Counted from the first letter of the stretch, positions 25,691-37,459 are shown. The stretch is 64,000 bases of DNA from Malurus cyaneus samueli (GCA_009741485.1 CM019237.1:52440252-52504251), one strand, 5' to 3'. The notes: generated by a model from the sequence alone, not told the origin. Translations and numbers: made by a program.

Positions 25691-28600
25691 AACATCAGGC
25701 TTGGGATAGATGGAGGGCAAGACAGCTTTAAAGGAATCCTTTGTGATTTTTTTTTCTATTCTTCCTTTTTCTTAGATGCCAGACCACGATCACCAGGAAG
25801 ACAGAAATGTGACTGAGACAGAGCCCAGGTCTGAACTAGTGCAGACATTCTGATGTGAATAGGTTTTTAAATATTGATGACAATTTCCTAAAGATGGGGC
25901 ATGACAGGAAATAACTGCATGAGCAAATGTTACTTCTATGAATGATCTCACAGAAGTAAACCCAATGAATTTCTGAGTTATCTCACTCATCAAGAGCTTG
26001 CAGACCCAAGATCTAAATAGTTTAGTTCAATTCTGAAACACTGCATATAAAGTTTGACCAATATGTGCCTGCTATTAAATGTATATTCCACCTTTTAAGG
26101 AATTACATTTTTTCTATGCAGCAGCTTTTTCTAAGCATTTGATTCACTGCTAAGGATCTACAGTACATTCAACAGGTGTGAAATACTATCAGAATTGCGC
26201 AACAGCACAATGCTAAGTGTCATAAAATAGATTAAAGGATTTGCCTTTCTTCCTGGCCTTCTACCTATTAAATATCAAAATCATATACTTTTGTTATTCA
26301 GACAGATTAGGGTGTTACAAGTAAAATTTGGATTAGAAGTAGCATTAACAGCAGCTTAAAAAGTCATAATAAGCCAGTAGAAAAATTGTGGGAATGTTTC
26401 TGAATGGCTTGAACTATGCTTACCTACCTCTGCATTATTTCTTGACCAATCTTAAATGTTCTGGAATTTTTCTGGCTTATTCTTAAGAAATGCATCTGGA
26501 CTATATTAGAAAATAATTAAGTAAGAAATAAAGAAAAAAAAGAATTTATTCCTAAATGTTAATTGTTAGATGCAAACTACTTGTGAATTAAACATTTATA
26601 GGTTATTTCTGATGCTGAGATAGAGCTTTCATGGTTAAAACCCCCTCAGATTCTTTCCAAGAGACATCTCCCACATGACTCTGATACAGCAATTTGGATT
26701 TGTTACACCAATTGACTGCAAAGAAAGAAATGTCAACGCCTCACATAAATGTCCTTTCTCTGATAAGCTCTCCCTCTTTTGAACTACAATACCGAGGACA
26801 ACATTGTTTTGCTTTGCCACAGACCTTCCCCTAAGTTTTTTGAAGGCTTCAGAGGTTCAGTGGAATTTGACAAGAGGTATTTGGGCTTTTGTGTTTTCCT
26901 TTAATTGCTGCACCCCGGGGTGGATCCTGCTGCTGCTGCTGCAGCCGGGGCCATCTGAGCAGAGGGCGCAGGACCTTTGGCTGCTTGTCACAGCTTGCAG
27001 GACTGGGACAGTACACAGCCTGCAGAAGTTTGCATGTTCAGAGCAAAGATTTTGTTTCAAAATGCCTGTCCAACTCCTATGCCTGGCAGCTTAAATAGAT
27101 GCTTTCCTTCTACACAGTGAATAGGTGTTTATATTTCTGTACTAAGGGTTAACTCTTAAAGTACACAGAAATAGAAGTTATTGGACTGTTGATTATGGTT
27201 CCACTGCAGCAGTTTGGGTTAAAACCTTAAGTGTTTGTGTCAGCTCTCCTTCAACAACAAACTTAATTTACCTGCACAGACACTGCAGGTTTGGTTCTGC
27301 CATGGCTCATTTCAGGACCAGCATTTTGTTGTAGATTTCTTTAAGTGTACAGACCTTCAGAGACTGTGGACAAGCTTAACTGTTCACATGAAGCATCAGC
27401 TCACTAACTTCAGCTTCAAAAGTGATGAATCTGTTAATCAATCTTTTACAGCAGTGAGGTAACCTTCTATGTGTACAGCTCTGTTAAAAACATATATTAA
27501 GAATTAGAAAATTAAAATAAACCATGCGTGTTTGGGAATGGAATGTCCGTTAACATAAATGCTTTTACAGCCACATAAAAATAGAAACATGAAATAGTTA
27601 GATTTTCCATACATCTGTTCAGCAACAGCCAGTGCTTTTATTAATATATTGTTTCTCTTGTTAAATGCACTATTATTTAGAAAATTTCATGATCCTGACT
27701 TATGAGGAAAGTTACGTGGAATTACACAGAAAATTTAGAATGCAAACAGATATGCCTCATTCTTCTAAAACAAGAGACTGGTTCTTTAAATGTTCTCAGT
27801 AATTTTTGTAGTCTTAGGCAACAATTTGTTTTCCTTCCTCTCTTGAAAATAATTAAATAAATGAAAGTTTGCCCCACTTCTCCCCTCACACATCCACATA
27901 CATGCACACAAACCAGCAAAACTCAGTAGTTTTCCACTGGCACAAGAGCCTTTCAGTGCTTGCCATCTGCTGTGCTGGCAGGACCCACCAAAGGAGCAGC
28001 AGCAGCAAGTCAGGAACTGGAATGTCATGTTGTGAATATTCATTCCATTTTCATTGTCACAGCTGGCCCTCATCATCTCCTAGACTGACCTTGCCTGCCT
28101 CAACTTCCCTGTGGCAGCTTTGGAGAGCAGACAAGAGTGAGCTACTGAAATCAAAGCTTACAACTTACACACACCAGAAATCCCCAGTCAAAACCAGTCC
28201 CCATTCCTGCTGGGGGGTAGAGGTGAGTGTCACTCCCATTGATCATTTGTTACACAGATTTTTGAGGCCTTTTGCTCTGGGATGAGTGCTTTAGTGAAAT
28301 ATCACTTTTCTAGAACCATAACCAGTTTATTTTGGATTTATTTATTGCAGAGTGTCTTTTCCCCTCTTGCTAATTCTGTTTCTGCATTGTGCGTCCATGC
28401 TTTCAACACATGGTGAATGTGAGTGCACAACTTCATTACCTCCAGTTTCAAATGTGGAACCAGAGCTCAGACATCCCAAAGGACAGCCAGTCCCTTCAGG
28501 AAGCACTCCTGCACCTCACTCAAGTTAAAACATGCTAATTGTAGGCTTCTGTTATTTCAAACCTACCAAATCTAATGCTTTCAAAACCTGGTCTCAGCAG

Positions 28601-29092
28601 GTAGGTCCACAGCACTCAGGGAGGCCCATGGTATATTCCCTGGTTCTGCCTGCAGGTCTTGAAATTCTAAGGTCTCTGGGCTAGAAATCTGCTTTAGCGA
28701 ACAAAGCTCCTAAGTTCCTTATCTCTACATAAAGACTAATGAGATAAAATAAATCAAATCTGTCTGTCAATTAAGTCCTCCTCACAAGCAACTCTCTTCA
28801 AGTCAACTGATGACATCAAGACAAACTTCCCCACTTCTACACGCTCCATGTTGTGATGGAAGCAGATGATTGCACTTTGTCATTCCTCCAATCTGAGCTC
28901 ACAGATCTGCCTTTTGCATAGCTGGATTTGTATGAAATCTGTACTACTGCATCCTTGGGATAGCAGCTTTCCCCATAAACGCTGTTGCTTTGTTTCTGCT
29001 CAGGTAGTACTGAAACCACAGCAGGGTTTCCCTGATCTGCCTGTGTTAACACCCTCAGCCTTGTGCTTCAGCAGTGGGACAGAGGCAACTAA
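25691..29092. other. Noncoding stretch, upstream of the CpG island
   Basis: No supportable gene. A CTG repeat lies at 26,927-26,944 in a small GC-rich patch (about 26,910-26,960). Open frames of up to 138 codons near 27.9-28.3 kb overlap frames on the other strand and have no recognised domain. Confidence 0.5.
26927..26944. repeat. Short (CTG)n repeat
   Basis: Five CTG units followed by CAG, within a local GC-rich patch. Too short to suggest an expansion. Confidence 0.9.
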
Positions 29093-29190
29093 ATCATAGA
29101 GCCACAGAACACCCCGAGTTGTAAGGAACCCACAAGGAATAGAGGTCCAAACCCTTGCCCTGCACAGGGCAGCCCCAGAAATCAAGGCAA
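29093..29190 (-). mobile_element. CR1 LINE 3' end, antisense, short
   Basis: The sequence from 'catagagccacagaacacc' through 'aggaacccacaaggaatag' to 'ctgcacagggcagccccag' is the reverse complement of the tail and last 90 bases of one CR1 subfamily. This subfamily differs from the one at 8.1 kb. It lies head to head with the plus-strand CR1 beginning about 170 bases further right. Confidence 0.85.
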
Positions 29191-29357
29191 AAGGCCTGCC
29201 AATGCTCTGTTTCTACTTAATTCTGCTGTCTTCTGTTGGAGCACCTGCTGAGGCCAGTTTAAGTCCTGACTGTGAGTGCCCTCACAACCACGAGCCCTTT
29301 GGTGAGTCCCGACTGCCAGAGCCTGCTGAGTGCCAACGTTTATGCTTGGCTGGAGAG

Positions 29358-29935
29358 ATGGGATCCTGGGCTGCACTGGGAAGAGCATTGATAGCAGGTA
29401 AAGGGAGGTCACCCTGCCCCTCTGCTTAGCCCTGCGAGGCACATCTGGAGCGTTCTGTCCAGCTCTGGGCTCCTCAGGATGAGAGACATGGAGTCCCTGG
29501 AGTGGGGCCAACGGGGGCTGCGGAGATGATTCAGGGCCTGGAGCATCTGTGCCAGGGAAAGGCTGAGGGAGCTGGGGCTGTTCAGCCTCGAGAGGGCAAC
29601 CCTCCGCAGCCTGAGAAGGGCGCCGAACTGAGCCCCTGGTGCTGTCCTGTGGTGGCTAGGGGAGGGCTCCGAGCAGGGCCCAGGCTCTGTCCGGGGGGCC
29701 CAGCAATGGCCCCAGAGGGACGGGCAGGAATGTCCAGGGGGTTCCACTGGACAGGAGGAGGAACTTCTGTCCTGTGCAGTGACCGAGCCATGACCAGATT
29801 GTCCGGAGAGGGTGAGGAGTCTCCATCGCCGGGGATATTCCAGAACTGTCTGGACATAGTCCTGTGCCGTGTGCTCTGGGATTCCCTGCTGGACAGAGAG
29901 GCTGGACCAGACGCCCCGGTGATCCCTCTCTGCCC
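29358..29935 (+). mobile_element. CR1 LINE fragment abutting the CpG island
   Basis: A CR1 fragment in sense orientation. It runs from 'tcctgggctgcactgggaag' through 'cacatctggagcgttctgtc', 'gagcatctgtgccagggaaa' and 'gagctggggctgttcagcct' to 'atattccagaactgtctgg' and 'accagacgccccggtgatcc', where it stops without a tail at the edge of the CpG island. The right part is unusually rich in G, C and CpG compared with the recalled consensus. The open frames of 220-346 codons here come from high GC content and are not genes. Confidence 0.85.
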
Positions 29936-30087
29936 GCCGGCTCCGAGCTCCGAGCTCCGCGGCAGAGGACGCCGGGCAGCGCGGGCGGAGCAGGACCGGG
30001 CAGGAGGGAAGGGGCGGGGCGGGGCGGGGCCGGGCGGCGCGCGCCGAGGGCGCGGCAATCGCGGCGTGGGGCTCGGCGGCGCGCGGT

Positions 30088-30097
30088 TCTCGCGAGA
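30088..30097. promoter_or_regulatory. TCTCGCGAGA element (BANP/CGCG-type)
   Basis: A perfect 10-base palindrome, TCTCGCGAGA, in the middle of the CpG island. This element is known at CpG-island promoters of vertebrate housekeeping genes. It binds BANP when unmethylated and has also been linked to Kaiso/ZBTB33. Its position is about 90 bases before the first good splice donor, where a transcription start would be expected. The motif is seen directly, and binding is inferred. Confidence 0.75.
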
Positions 30098-30114
30098 GCC
30101 GGCGGGTAAACATC

Positions 30115-30182
30115 GGCCCCCGCCGGCGGCCCGCCCGCTGCCATTAGCGCGGGGGCGGCGCCGCGCTCGGACCGGGCGGGAG
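30115..30182 (+). other. Candidate noncoding first exon
   Basis: The sequence GGGAG|GTGAGTC gives a near-consensus splice donor after position 30,182, about 85 bases after the TCTCGCGAGA element. This makes a short GC-rich 5' untranslated first exon plausible. The start is an estimate, since no initiator can be fixed without transcript data. No ATG lies between 30,115 and the donor, so the exon would be noncoding. The following AT-rich DNA would be intron 1. Confidence 0.5.
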
Positions 30183-30458
30183 GTGAGTCTTGAGGGGAGC
30201 TGGGTCCTGAGGGGAGCCGGGTACCTTCCGCCCCGGCGCTCCACGCGGAAACAGCCCTGGCAGCTGCCGCTGGAGACTGAGAATCTCCCCCTGCCTTCCC
30301 TCCTTCCTCCCCCCGCACCGTGAGGCAGCAGGAGCAGCCATCGCCGTGGAGGCTGTGGGAGCGCAGCCTCAGCCCCGGCTGCGGAGAGGATCGGGGATGG
30401 CTCTGGGCTGCCCACCTGCTCCCGGAGTGACCTGTGACTCGTCCCGCATCCCCTAGGA

Positions 30459-30562
30459 TGGCTTGTCCCGCTGCCCATGGGGTGACTTTTCCCCCTGCCC
30501 CCGGGGCTGCCGCCGGCTGGGGGACTGAGGTGTCCGCCGGGGGTGTCGGTGCGGGGACACAG
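30459..30562 (+). other. Possible alternative first coding exon
   Basis: An ATG at 30,459 in a strong Kozak context (A at -3, G at +4) opens a frame that stays open to a consensus donor after 30,562 (ACACAG|GTGAGC). The frame would encode about 34 residues starting MACPAAHGV, rich in Ala, Gly and Pro. High GC content makes such frames common by chance, and the peptide is not one I recognise. It could be an alternative first exon of the same gene, or nothing. Confidence 0.2.
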
Positions 30563-30640
30563 GTGAGCCTGGCGGGGGGAGCCAGGCCCGGGGCTGTGCG
30601 GGGACCCCGCCGGGAGGGTCACGGCTGGACTGTACTCGTG

Positions 30641-31368
30641 CTACAGAACGTGGCTGTAGGCTTAAGGGTGTCCTGCCCTCTTTAGAAATAAATAAATAAA
30701 GGGACGAAATTATCTCCGTAATGCGCTTAGAAAAGCAAACAGAACCTTCACAAGTTTCCACTCGCGGGAGGAGCGAATCCCAAACCTTCTGCGAGCCGGA
30801 GGAGTTTGGGACTGGGGCCCCGTGGTTTGGCGGTCCGGCTCGTGCTCTGTGTCTTTAGACATTTCTCATTGAGGTGCAAGTTAAGTGCTGAGAACTAGGA
30901 GAAGTCTCTCAGTTGTTTGGTTTTACTTGGTCTGGTGCTGTTTTGATTTTAAGAAAAGTTTTCTGTAAGATATGTGATGGGATGTACTAGTTTTGCTTTT
31001 GCCCTCTTTCTGGAGAGCAGTGGGGTTTTTGTTGGCCACAGATGTTGGAGTTTGTCAGGTGTGCCGATTCAATGTTTTGATTACAGTTTTTTAAGTCATT
31101 TGAAGCAGAGTGATCTTGTTTATGAGTGTTTATAGCACTAATAAATCTCACTAAGTTGTTGTGCCTGCTCCATAAAAGATGCTTGAATAAATACAGGAAT
31201 CTGAAAAATGGTTTTCATTCCTTATCCTTTAGGAATGAAAGCATATCAGCCTTAATTTTACTCTGAAAAGTGAGAAGAAATAGGAGTCCACAGGCTGGTG
31301 ACCTGAGAGGTGATGATCAGTAGGTACACTGATTACATGTGAGAAATCTGTTCCTGTATCTAGTAGAA
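30641..31368. other. Putative first-intron sequence
   Basis: Composition drops from the GC-rich island to AT-rich sequence within about 200 bases. No exon, repeat family or RNA gene is recognisable. It is most simply the start of a long first intron of the gene driven by the CpG island. Confidence 0.45.
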
Positions 31369-34300
31369 TTACTGCAGTTTTACCTTCTGTGCCATATGTA
31401 GATGTGTTTTCCTAGTTTTGTTAAGAAATGTCTTGGATAGTAAAAGTCAGATTTGCATAGCTCTGTGAACTCACTTGTTTTTCATATTGTACATGGCATA
31501 CTCTATGTTCAATTTAAATATTTTTGCTTAAGTGTTCAGAATTTTTTTAAGCTCTGTTATTTCTCAAGCATTTCAGGGGAAGACAAATCCCAAGCCACTA
31601 GCTAAACAGAATTCAGAAGTAAATATTTACAGAGGGCAGATATAATGCTTTATTTCTTTCTGCCCTTTTTTTTTATCAGAAAGGCTATTCTGAAAAAATC
31701 AAACAGCAAACCCACACCCATCATTAACTTGTAGCAGACTTGGACAAGGCCTATGCTCTTGGTGAGAGAATGTTCCCAGGAGAATAGAACTTTTAGATTT
31801 CTGTCAAGTGATCTGTTGTGGCCCTGCTTTTGCAAGTTTTTGGTGCTGACCTCTGAAGGTCTGATCTGCAGTGGAGTCCGTAGTGGGACTCTCCTGGACT
31901 GGAATGATGTGGCATGTCTCACTGGAGTTCCATGCATGCACAGCTTCTCATGCATGTGTCTGAGGTTTGTTTACCTGTTCTTTCTCAGGAGTTCTGTGTA
32001 GTCTCCCTTTGATCATCTGTCTTTGTCCCTGAAGTTTGAATGGTGGGTAGGAGTTTTTTTAATCATTTAAGTTACTGCTGTAGTTTGGGGATGGCTCTTG
32101 AATCCTGTAGTGACCACAGGAAGCTTAGTCACTGTCTTTGTCAGCTGTATCTGTCTAGGCAGTGGGTTTGTTTTGCTTTCAGAGCTCATCTTCTCCCTAC
32201 AGATTCAGCTTTCACTCAGTCCATATTTATTTTAATAAAAATGTTCTTCTCACCAAGTTTAAGCTGAGTATTAGTTAAAATGTGAAGCCAGTTAATAAAC
32301 TCAGGTATTTGTATTCCCGGAGATGCAGGGTATACATAGAAATTGCAATGTAAAGAATTGCTTCTCTGAATGCAGTATTCATCAGCACAAAGCCTGCTAA
32401 GCAGATATTATATGGTAAATGGTTTGCTTTTACTCTCCCAGAAAGAGGCTTTGTGTCTTAGGGTAATGGCAGTTGACATAAATCAAACATACAATTGTCC
32501 ACAAAATCATTTAATCTTCTGTTGTTGCTCATTTCAACATATAGCTGCACTTAGCGCAGTTCTGCCACTAGTGGTAATTGCATTGCTTTGGCTTGAAAAG
32601 ATGGGTTTGATAAATAACTGAAGTCTAATTTTTGAGATGGGTTGGTGCAGAATTTTTCAGTCTAGTGATTAAATAGCAGCTATTGTGCAAAATATTGTTA
32701 CGCTAAGGGTAAACCAATTTAATAATGGGGGGTATGAACTCACAGAACAGTTATTTATTTTATGTTGTGAATTAAAATAGTGAATGTAAGGTGGGGGATT
32801 GTGGGTTGTCTTGGAGGCTCAGAAATCAGTTGTCAAATGCAGCAGAGCAGACTTTATAATTTGATTGGTACAGAAAATCCTGCAAGTCTGTAGTTTAAAA
32901 CTAGAGAGTAACTTCTGGCAGACCCACTGATCCTATATTTGCATGGGGAAGTAATAGAACATTTTTCTTTTAACAATATAAAACAAAACAGGAAGTAGGG
33001 GGATAAATAAATTAACAAAAAAAGTTTAGTTTGTGTGTCATAAATAATTTGATCAGTATGGAAAACATTAAAATGGACATTAAAATAGTTAATACTGTCT
33101 TACTTGTGAAATCAGGTAATCTTCTAATGCGTTGATATCTTATTAAATACATTTTAGAGATGAAAAAAGCTAAGGAAAATACTGGATCAGGAAAGAATAT
33201 TAATCTTTATGCTTCAAATATCTGGTTTTCTGAATTCTTGCTAATTTAGGTGTTGGACTATATTCTGTTTTGAACTGTAGATGTGGAACTTTGTTTCTGT
33301 TGCATGCCTTTATTATTTATACCTACAAATTTGTAAATTTGTTAGCTGACACATGGTTTTATGAGAGCTACAACTGATTAGAATGTGAATTTGGAAGACT
33401 ACTTCTATGGATTTTGATTGTCTAAGAAACAGTTGACTTTATAATTTTTCTAGTAAAAGGGAGCAATGGTTGGTGAAAATGGTAGTCTGGGTTTATGGGA
33501 TTTCACAAGAATGAGAGTGTCCTGAAGCAGTAAAAAAAGGAATCAACTATTCACCTTTTAGTATCACGGAACAGCCAAGATGAATAGTTTGGTGTGAGCA
33601 GGTTGTACAAACAGGTGGAGTTTATCAGAGGTGACAGAATGAATGGGAGGGAGGAAGTAAAGGGATAACTCGTATCTGTATGGGAGAGGAATACTATTTA
33701 CTGTATTGCAACTTATATTAGCTATGTCTCTTACATTCCAGAGTTTGAGCCTGTGATCGCTGACATGCTGTAGAGGAGCTCCAGTCTTAGTAAAGACCTT
33801 GGCATATTGGAGTTTGTTTAATTTCCTTCCATGGAAGGGGAAACAAAAAAACTTTTTCTTATCTTTGAACGGATGAAAGGTTGTGAAACCTTTTTCTACT
33901 ACATGTAATAAAGAGAGCTGTTTACAATTATGAGAACCCTGTGTATAATGTCACGTTAAATACTGCATATATAAAATGTACCAAGGTATTTTAGCAATTG
34001 AAACTCCAGGTAGGAAACCAAAACCAAGCCAATCATCCCCGAGATGAACACTTGGAAAACTTTAGTCAAGTGGGTGCCTTCCCAGAAATTTGTACTTAGT
34101 TGAAGGCCCTTTTTATGAGCCACTGTAGTGGAATAATGCTTATGAGAAACACGGTTGTGCATAAATAGAGTGCAGTTGAAATGAAGATATTAGGCTGCAC
34201 CAAGCCATAGGAGTTGCAAAGACGCTCAACCTCCATACACAGGAATATATGGAAGGTGGAGTAGTCATAACTTCCATTCCCATAACTGAGGGATGAGGAG

Positions 34301-35696
34301 GGAATGAAAGTCATCACTTCAGTAAGACCCATTGCTACCTGGAATGACTGCTGAGGACAGAAACAACAAAGGAAAGTGGCTTGACAGAAGCAACTTGTCA
34401 CAGGTGGAGAGCTGTGTGTGCTTAGGGAGTTCTCCTGGTTGTACAGACTCCATATCGCTGTCCCTAAAGAAATAGAGACAAGTTCTCTGTCATGCTTGTG
34501 CTGTGTCATGTACTTCATCCAGGGTCACTGAGACCCTCCCCAAGGGACAGATGAGTTCTCTTCCTGCCAGTCTGGGGATTGAGTCTGTTCTGTGGGTAGA
34601 AATTCTCACTGTTTTTATGACTTTACTCATTAAAAGAAACCTACTTACAGCTGAACTGATAGGTAAATTCCAAAGGATATTTCCTTGTCTGCAGGAGGGT
34701 GAGGGGCAATAATAATAAAGGGGCAATACTGGGACATTTGCATCCTGTCACCTCCTCTGTGCTCAGATGTGATCCATGAAATCTAAGATATCTAAATCCC
34801 AGTCCAGCTTCAAGCAAGGGTATTTCCTTTATTTCCCAGTGCAGAGCTGCCTCTTTGGCTGATCAGCTAGATTTGAACCAGATTCTGAGAGGGCTGGGGC
34901 AGTTCACAGGCTAGTGTTCCACTCTTTCCCATAAAAAGTGAGAAAAACGTTTCCTTTCAGGAGAAATTCCCTTTTCCCAAATTAGCCCAGTGGAAATGGC
35001 AGATCTCAGACCAATGGCGTCAGACTCCTTTTGTATATTGGAGAAGTGTTTATTACAGACATTTCTTAAAATTTGTTTTAATTATTTTCTACAATGAGCC
35101 ATTGCATAATGTGTTCCCTGTCCTTCCCTCTTGCTGGTGCCTTATGAGGGAGGTAACCAGAACGGCAGCCAAATATCAGCTGATGATGAAAGAATTGTTC
35201 CACTTAAAATGTCACTAATTTTTAGCCTGCTGAGTCCTGTATGAAGAGGAAAGTTTATATTAGTAACTCCCCAGACAAAGCATTACACTGCATTGTTTAA
35301 AGACAGTTATTGTTTCTTGAAGTTAAGTATTCCTCTGTTCTGTGTTCTGTAGTGTTTGGCAGAGCAGGAAAGGAGAACAAATTTAATCACAAGGTAAGGA
35401 TTTAGTGGGAGTACCTGTTTTTTCAAACAGTAGCAACTGGATATGTAGAAAGAAGTTTGTTTAAGAGTAATTAAAAGTATAATTTAACAAGCTGTAAAAC
35501 TTGGAACTATGAGGGAATTTTGAGCTCTGATATAAGATTCTCTGTGGGACACAGTCATTCAGCAATGAGAGCTATAGCTGGTACAGACAGGTAACAGGCA
35601 GCTGTTAAAGCACATTCCTGTTCAGTGGAGTAATGGCTGTTGGTTGTCAGACACTGATGTAGCAAATACACTTGGTGAGGTTTAGCAAGTCAATTT

Positions 35697-36115
35697 GAAA
35701 GGCTGAGACAACTGGAGAAGGCTGAGACAGCCTGGAGAAGAGAAGCCTTTGGGTTGTCCTCATTGTGGCCTTCCAATAACTGATGGGAGCCTACAGGAAA
35801 GATGGAGAGAGACTCTTGATAAGGGCCTGGAGTGACAGACAAGGGGGAATGGCTTCACACTGACGAAGAGCAGGTTTAGGTAGGATATTGGGAAGAAATT
35901 CTTCCCTGTGAGAGTGGTGAGGCCGGTGAGACCCTGGCACAGTTTGCCCAGAGAAGCTGTGGCTGCCCCTGGATCCCTGGAAGTGTCCAAGGCCAGGCTG
36001 AGCAGGGCTCTGAACAACCTGGGATAGTGAAAGGTGTCCCTGCCCATGATTGGGGACTGAAATTGAATAATCTTAAAGGTCCTTTCCAACCCAAACCAGT
36101 CTGTGATTCTTTGAA
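35697..36115 (+). mobile_element. CR1 LINE, 5'-truncated, inside copy 1
   Basis: A CR1 3' end of about 420 bases in sense orientation. It carries the 'cattgtggccttccaataac', 'gagagactcttgataaggg', 'gggaagaaattcttccctg' and 'gtccaaggccaggctgagc' blocks and ends 'cagtctgtgattctttga', a decayed tail. A small internal duplication (GGCCGGTGAGACC) is present in the 'gtgaggccctggcacag' block. The minus-strand frames of 72 and 109 codons over it are shadows. Confidence 0.94.
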
Positions 36116-37079
36116 GTAAGGTCGCCTTGTGGTACAGATCCTATAGTTGCATGTCTTGGAAGGCAGTCAAGTGCATCACAATGAATTCTGATTTTCAAGA
36201 CAGAGAGAAAGAAAGGAATTTTATTGCTTCTGGTATCATTGGCATACATCTTTGTCACTGGATTTTATTGGTTTTGTTTGTTCTTGGTTGGTCCTGCTAA
36301 AGTAATATAGAACTCTGGTTGAGCAGGTGAGTTGCAGTTCTTTGACTGACTTGCTCTATTTCACTTCTGTAAATCAGAAGTTTTGATGTATCTAAAGAAA
36401 GCTTCTTTTACTAAATTAATCTGCCTGCTGATTAAAATAATTTGTTTGCTTCACTCCATTAAATTAGCTACACATGTATCACCATTTCCATGAATGCTGT
36501 AGGAAATACTCATATTCAGGTTTATTGGGGAGGAGAGGAACAAACCAGGCATTTTATTTTAGGTACAATTTCTAGCAAAATCTTATTATTAGGTCCTTCC
36601 TCAATCTTCACAGCAATAGGTAGAGTCTTACGAAGTAGGGACTCAAGACAGAGAATCAAGGTTTATTGAAACAGGAGTTCTTCATGAATTCAGCTCTCAA
36701 ATCTCCTGTGAGCAAAGAGTATAAAAGACTATTTTATGTTGAAGTGTATTAGATAGTTCCTCTTATGGTTAATTATTACATGAATATTCCTGTTCTGTGA
36801 GATTCCTTTGTCTTTTCAGGGAGTTTAATTTTACAAAGACAGAGAGTTCATATACAGTCTTGTATATATCACTTGAGCATCTTAGCAGTCTGGATATGGT
36901 GACCTCACTGAACAATTCACTAAGTAGCAATTAGAAACTTTTCTGTGGGCTCTTTTTTCCCCCTTCTTTATGAAAAAAATCCCCAAAAATATGTTAAGAA
37001 CACCTGGTATAATCTTCTGTAAGTTGCTTATTCTTTGTGAAATGAAAGTGAAGTTGGACAAAATGACAATAAGCAACAG

Positions 37080-37244
37080 ATATTGAGGCTGTGGCTCACA
37101 AATCCAGTGAACCACAAACTGCTATCAAGGCACCACACTCTCCTAGCCCATCATCATCCACCTCCCAGCCCATTGGACCACAGGTTGGAAATCATAAAGA
37201 TGAGCTCTGGTAGTAAGAGCAAGCGTCATCAGAAACAGTTACAG
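37080..37244 (+). other. Candidate exon with start codon, copy 1
   Basis: A strong donor (TTACAG|GTGAGA) follows 37,244, and an ATG at 37,200 opens 15 codons (MSSGSKSKRHQKQLQ) that end in phase 0 at the donor. A second frame (ATTGAGGCTGTGGCT...) is open for about 43 codons and is rich in Ser and Pro, with a stop just beyond the ATG. The left boundary is weak: the AG at 37,078-37,079 lacks a polypyrimidine tract. It could be the first coding exon of the gene driven by the CpG island. I do not recognise the peptide. Confidence 0.3.
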
Positions 37245-37459
37245 GTGAGAAATTTAACTGCAGGGAGATTTTTGAGAAGGAGATCTGGAAAAACAATACC
37301 AGTTGTTTGAAAGATGTAGGAATGGAGGATTCTTCTGCCTGGTAAATCTTCCTCTCTTTTCTCCTTCCATGAGTCAGTGATAAAGGGAAAAGAACAAAGT
37401 GGAATGCTTTAAATTTTCAAGCTTTGCTGGCAAACCTTCAGAGAAACTGGAATTTCTTT

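Larger units (their letters stand above)
29930..30640. promoter_or_regulatory. CpG island, probable promoter
   Basis: About 700 bases of very GC-rich, CpG-dense DNA stand out sharply from AT-rich flanks. Three overlapping GC boxes (GGGGCGGGGC type, Sp1/KLF family) lie at about 30,012-30,032, followed by further GC-rich sequence to 30,050. A palindromic TCTCGCGAGA element and a forkhead-like GTAAACA (30,106-30,112) follow. No TATA box is evident. Two good plus-strand splice donors fall inside the island. This is the usual architecture of a vertebrate TATA-less housekeeping promoter with transcription to the right. The gene is not identified, and minus-strand transcription is not excluded. Confidence 0.8.
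31369..37459. repeat. Long direct repeat, copy 1 (6.09 kb)
   Basis: This segment reappears at 38,532-44,622 with a constant offset of 7,163 bases. Comparing the two by eye I found no difference except in the 24-base pyrimidine tract at 37,344-37,367. It contains a CR1 3' end, a candidate exon and otherwise AT-rich, intron-like DNA. Its right end (about 37,455-37,459, TCTTT) runs into a degraded copy of its own interior at a 5-base microhomology. The open frames inside (for example a minus-strand 140-codon frame at 34,096-34,518) have no recognised domain. The duplication is probably an assembly artefact. Confidence 0.95.

Noticed and set aside
27869..28285. Plus-strand 138-codon frame
   Set aside because: The composition is low in structure, it overlaps two minus-strand frames, and no domain, promoter or splice context supports it.
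29409..30622. Long open frames on both strands (220-346 codons) around the CpG island
   Set aside because: They overlap each other in several frames, cross a CR1 fragment and the GC-rich island, and encode only low-complexity Arg/Pro/Gly/Ala runs. High GC content removes stop codons by chance.
34096..34518. Minus-strand 140-codon frame with hydrophobic C-terminal part, present in both long copies
   Set aside because: No domain is recognised. Its presence in three places simply reflects the duplication, and in the degraded copy the frame is changed by indels. I found no supporting exon or promoter signals.
35760..36094. Minus-strand frames of 72 and 109 codons with a conserved-looking peptide
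   Set aside because: The peptide is conserved only because it is the reverse translation of CR1 repeats, not because of selection on a protein.
36600..36880. Possible LTR-like segment with a TATAAAA box
   Set aside because: No TG...CA boundaries, target-site duplication, primer binding site or second LTR could be found.
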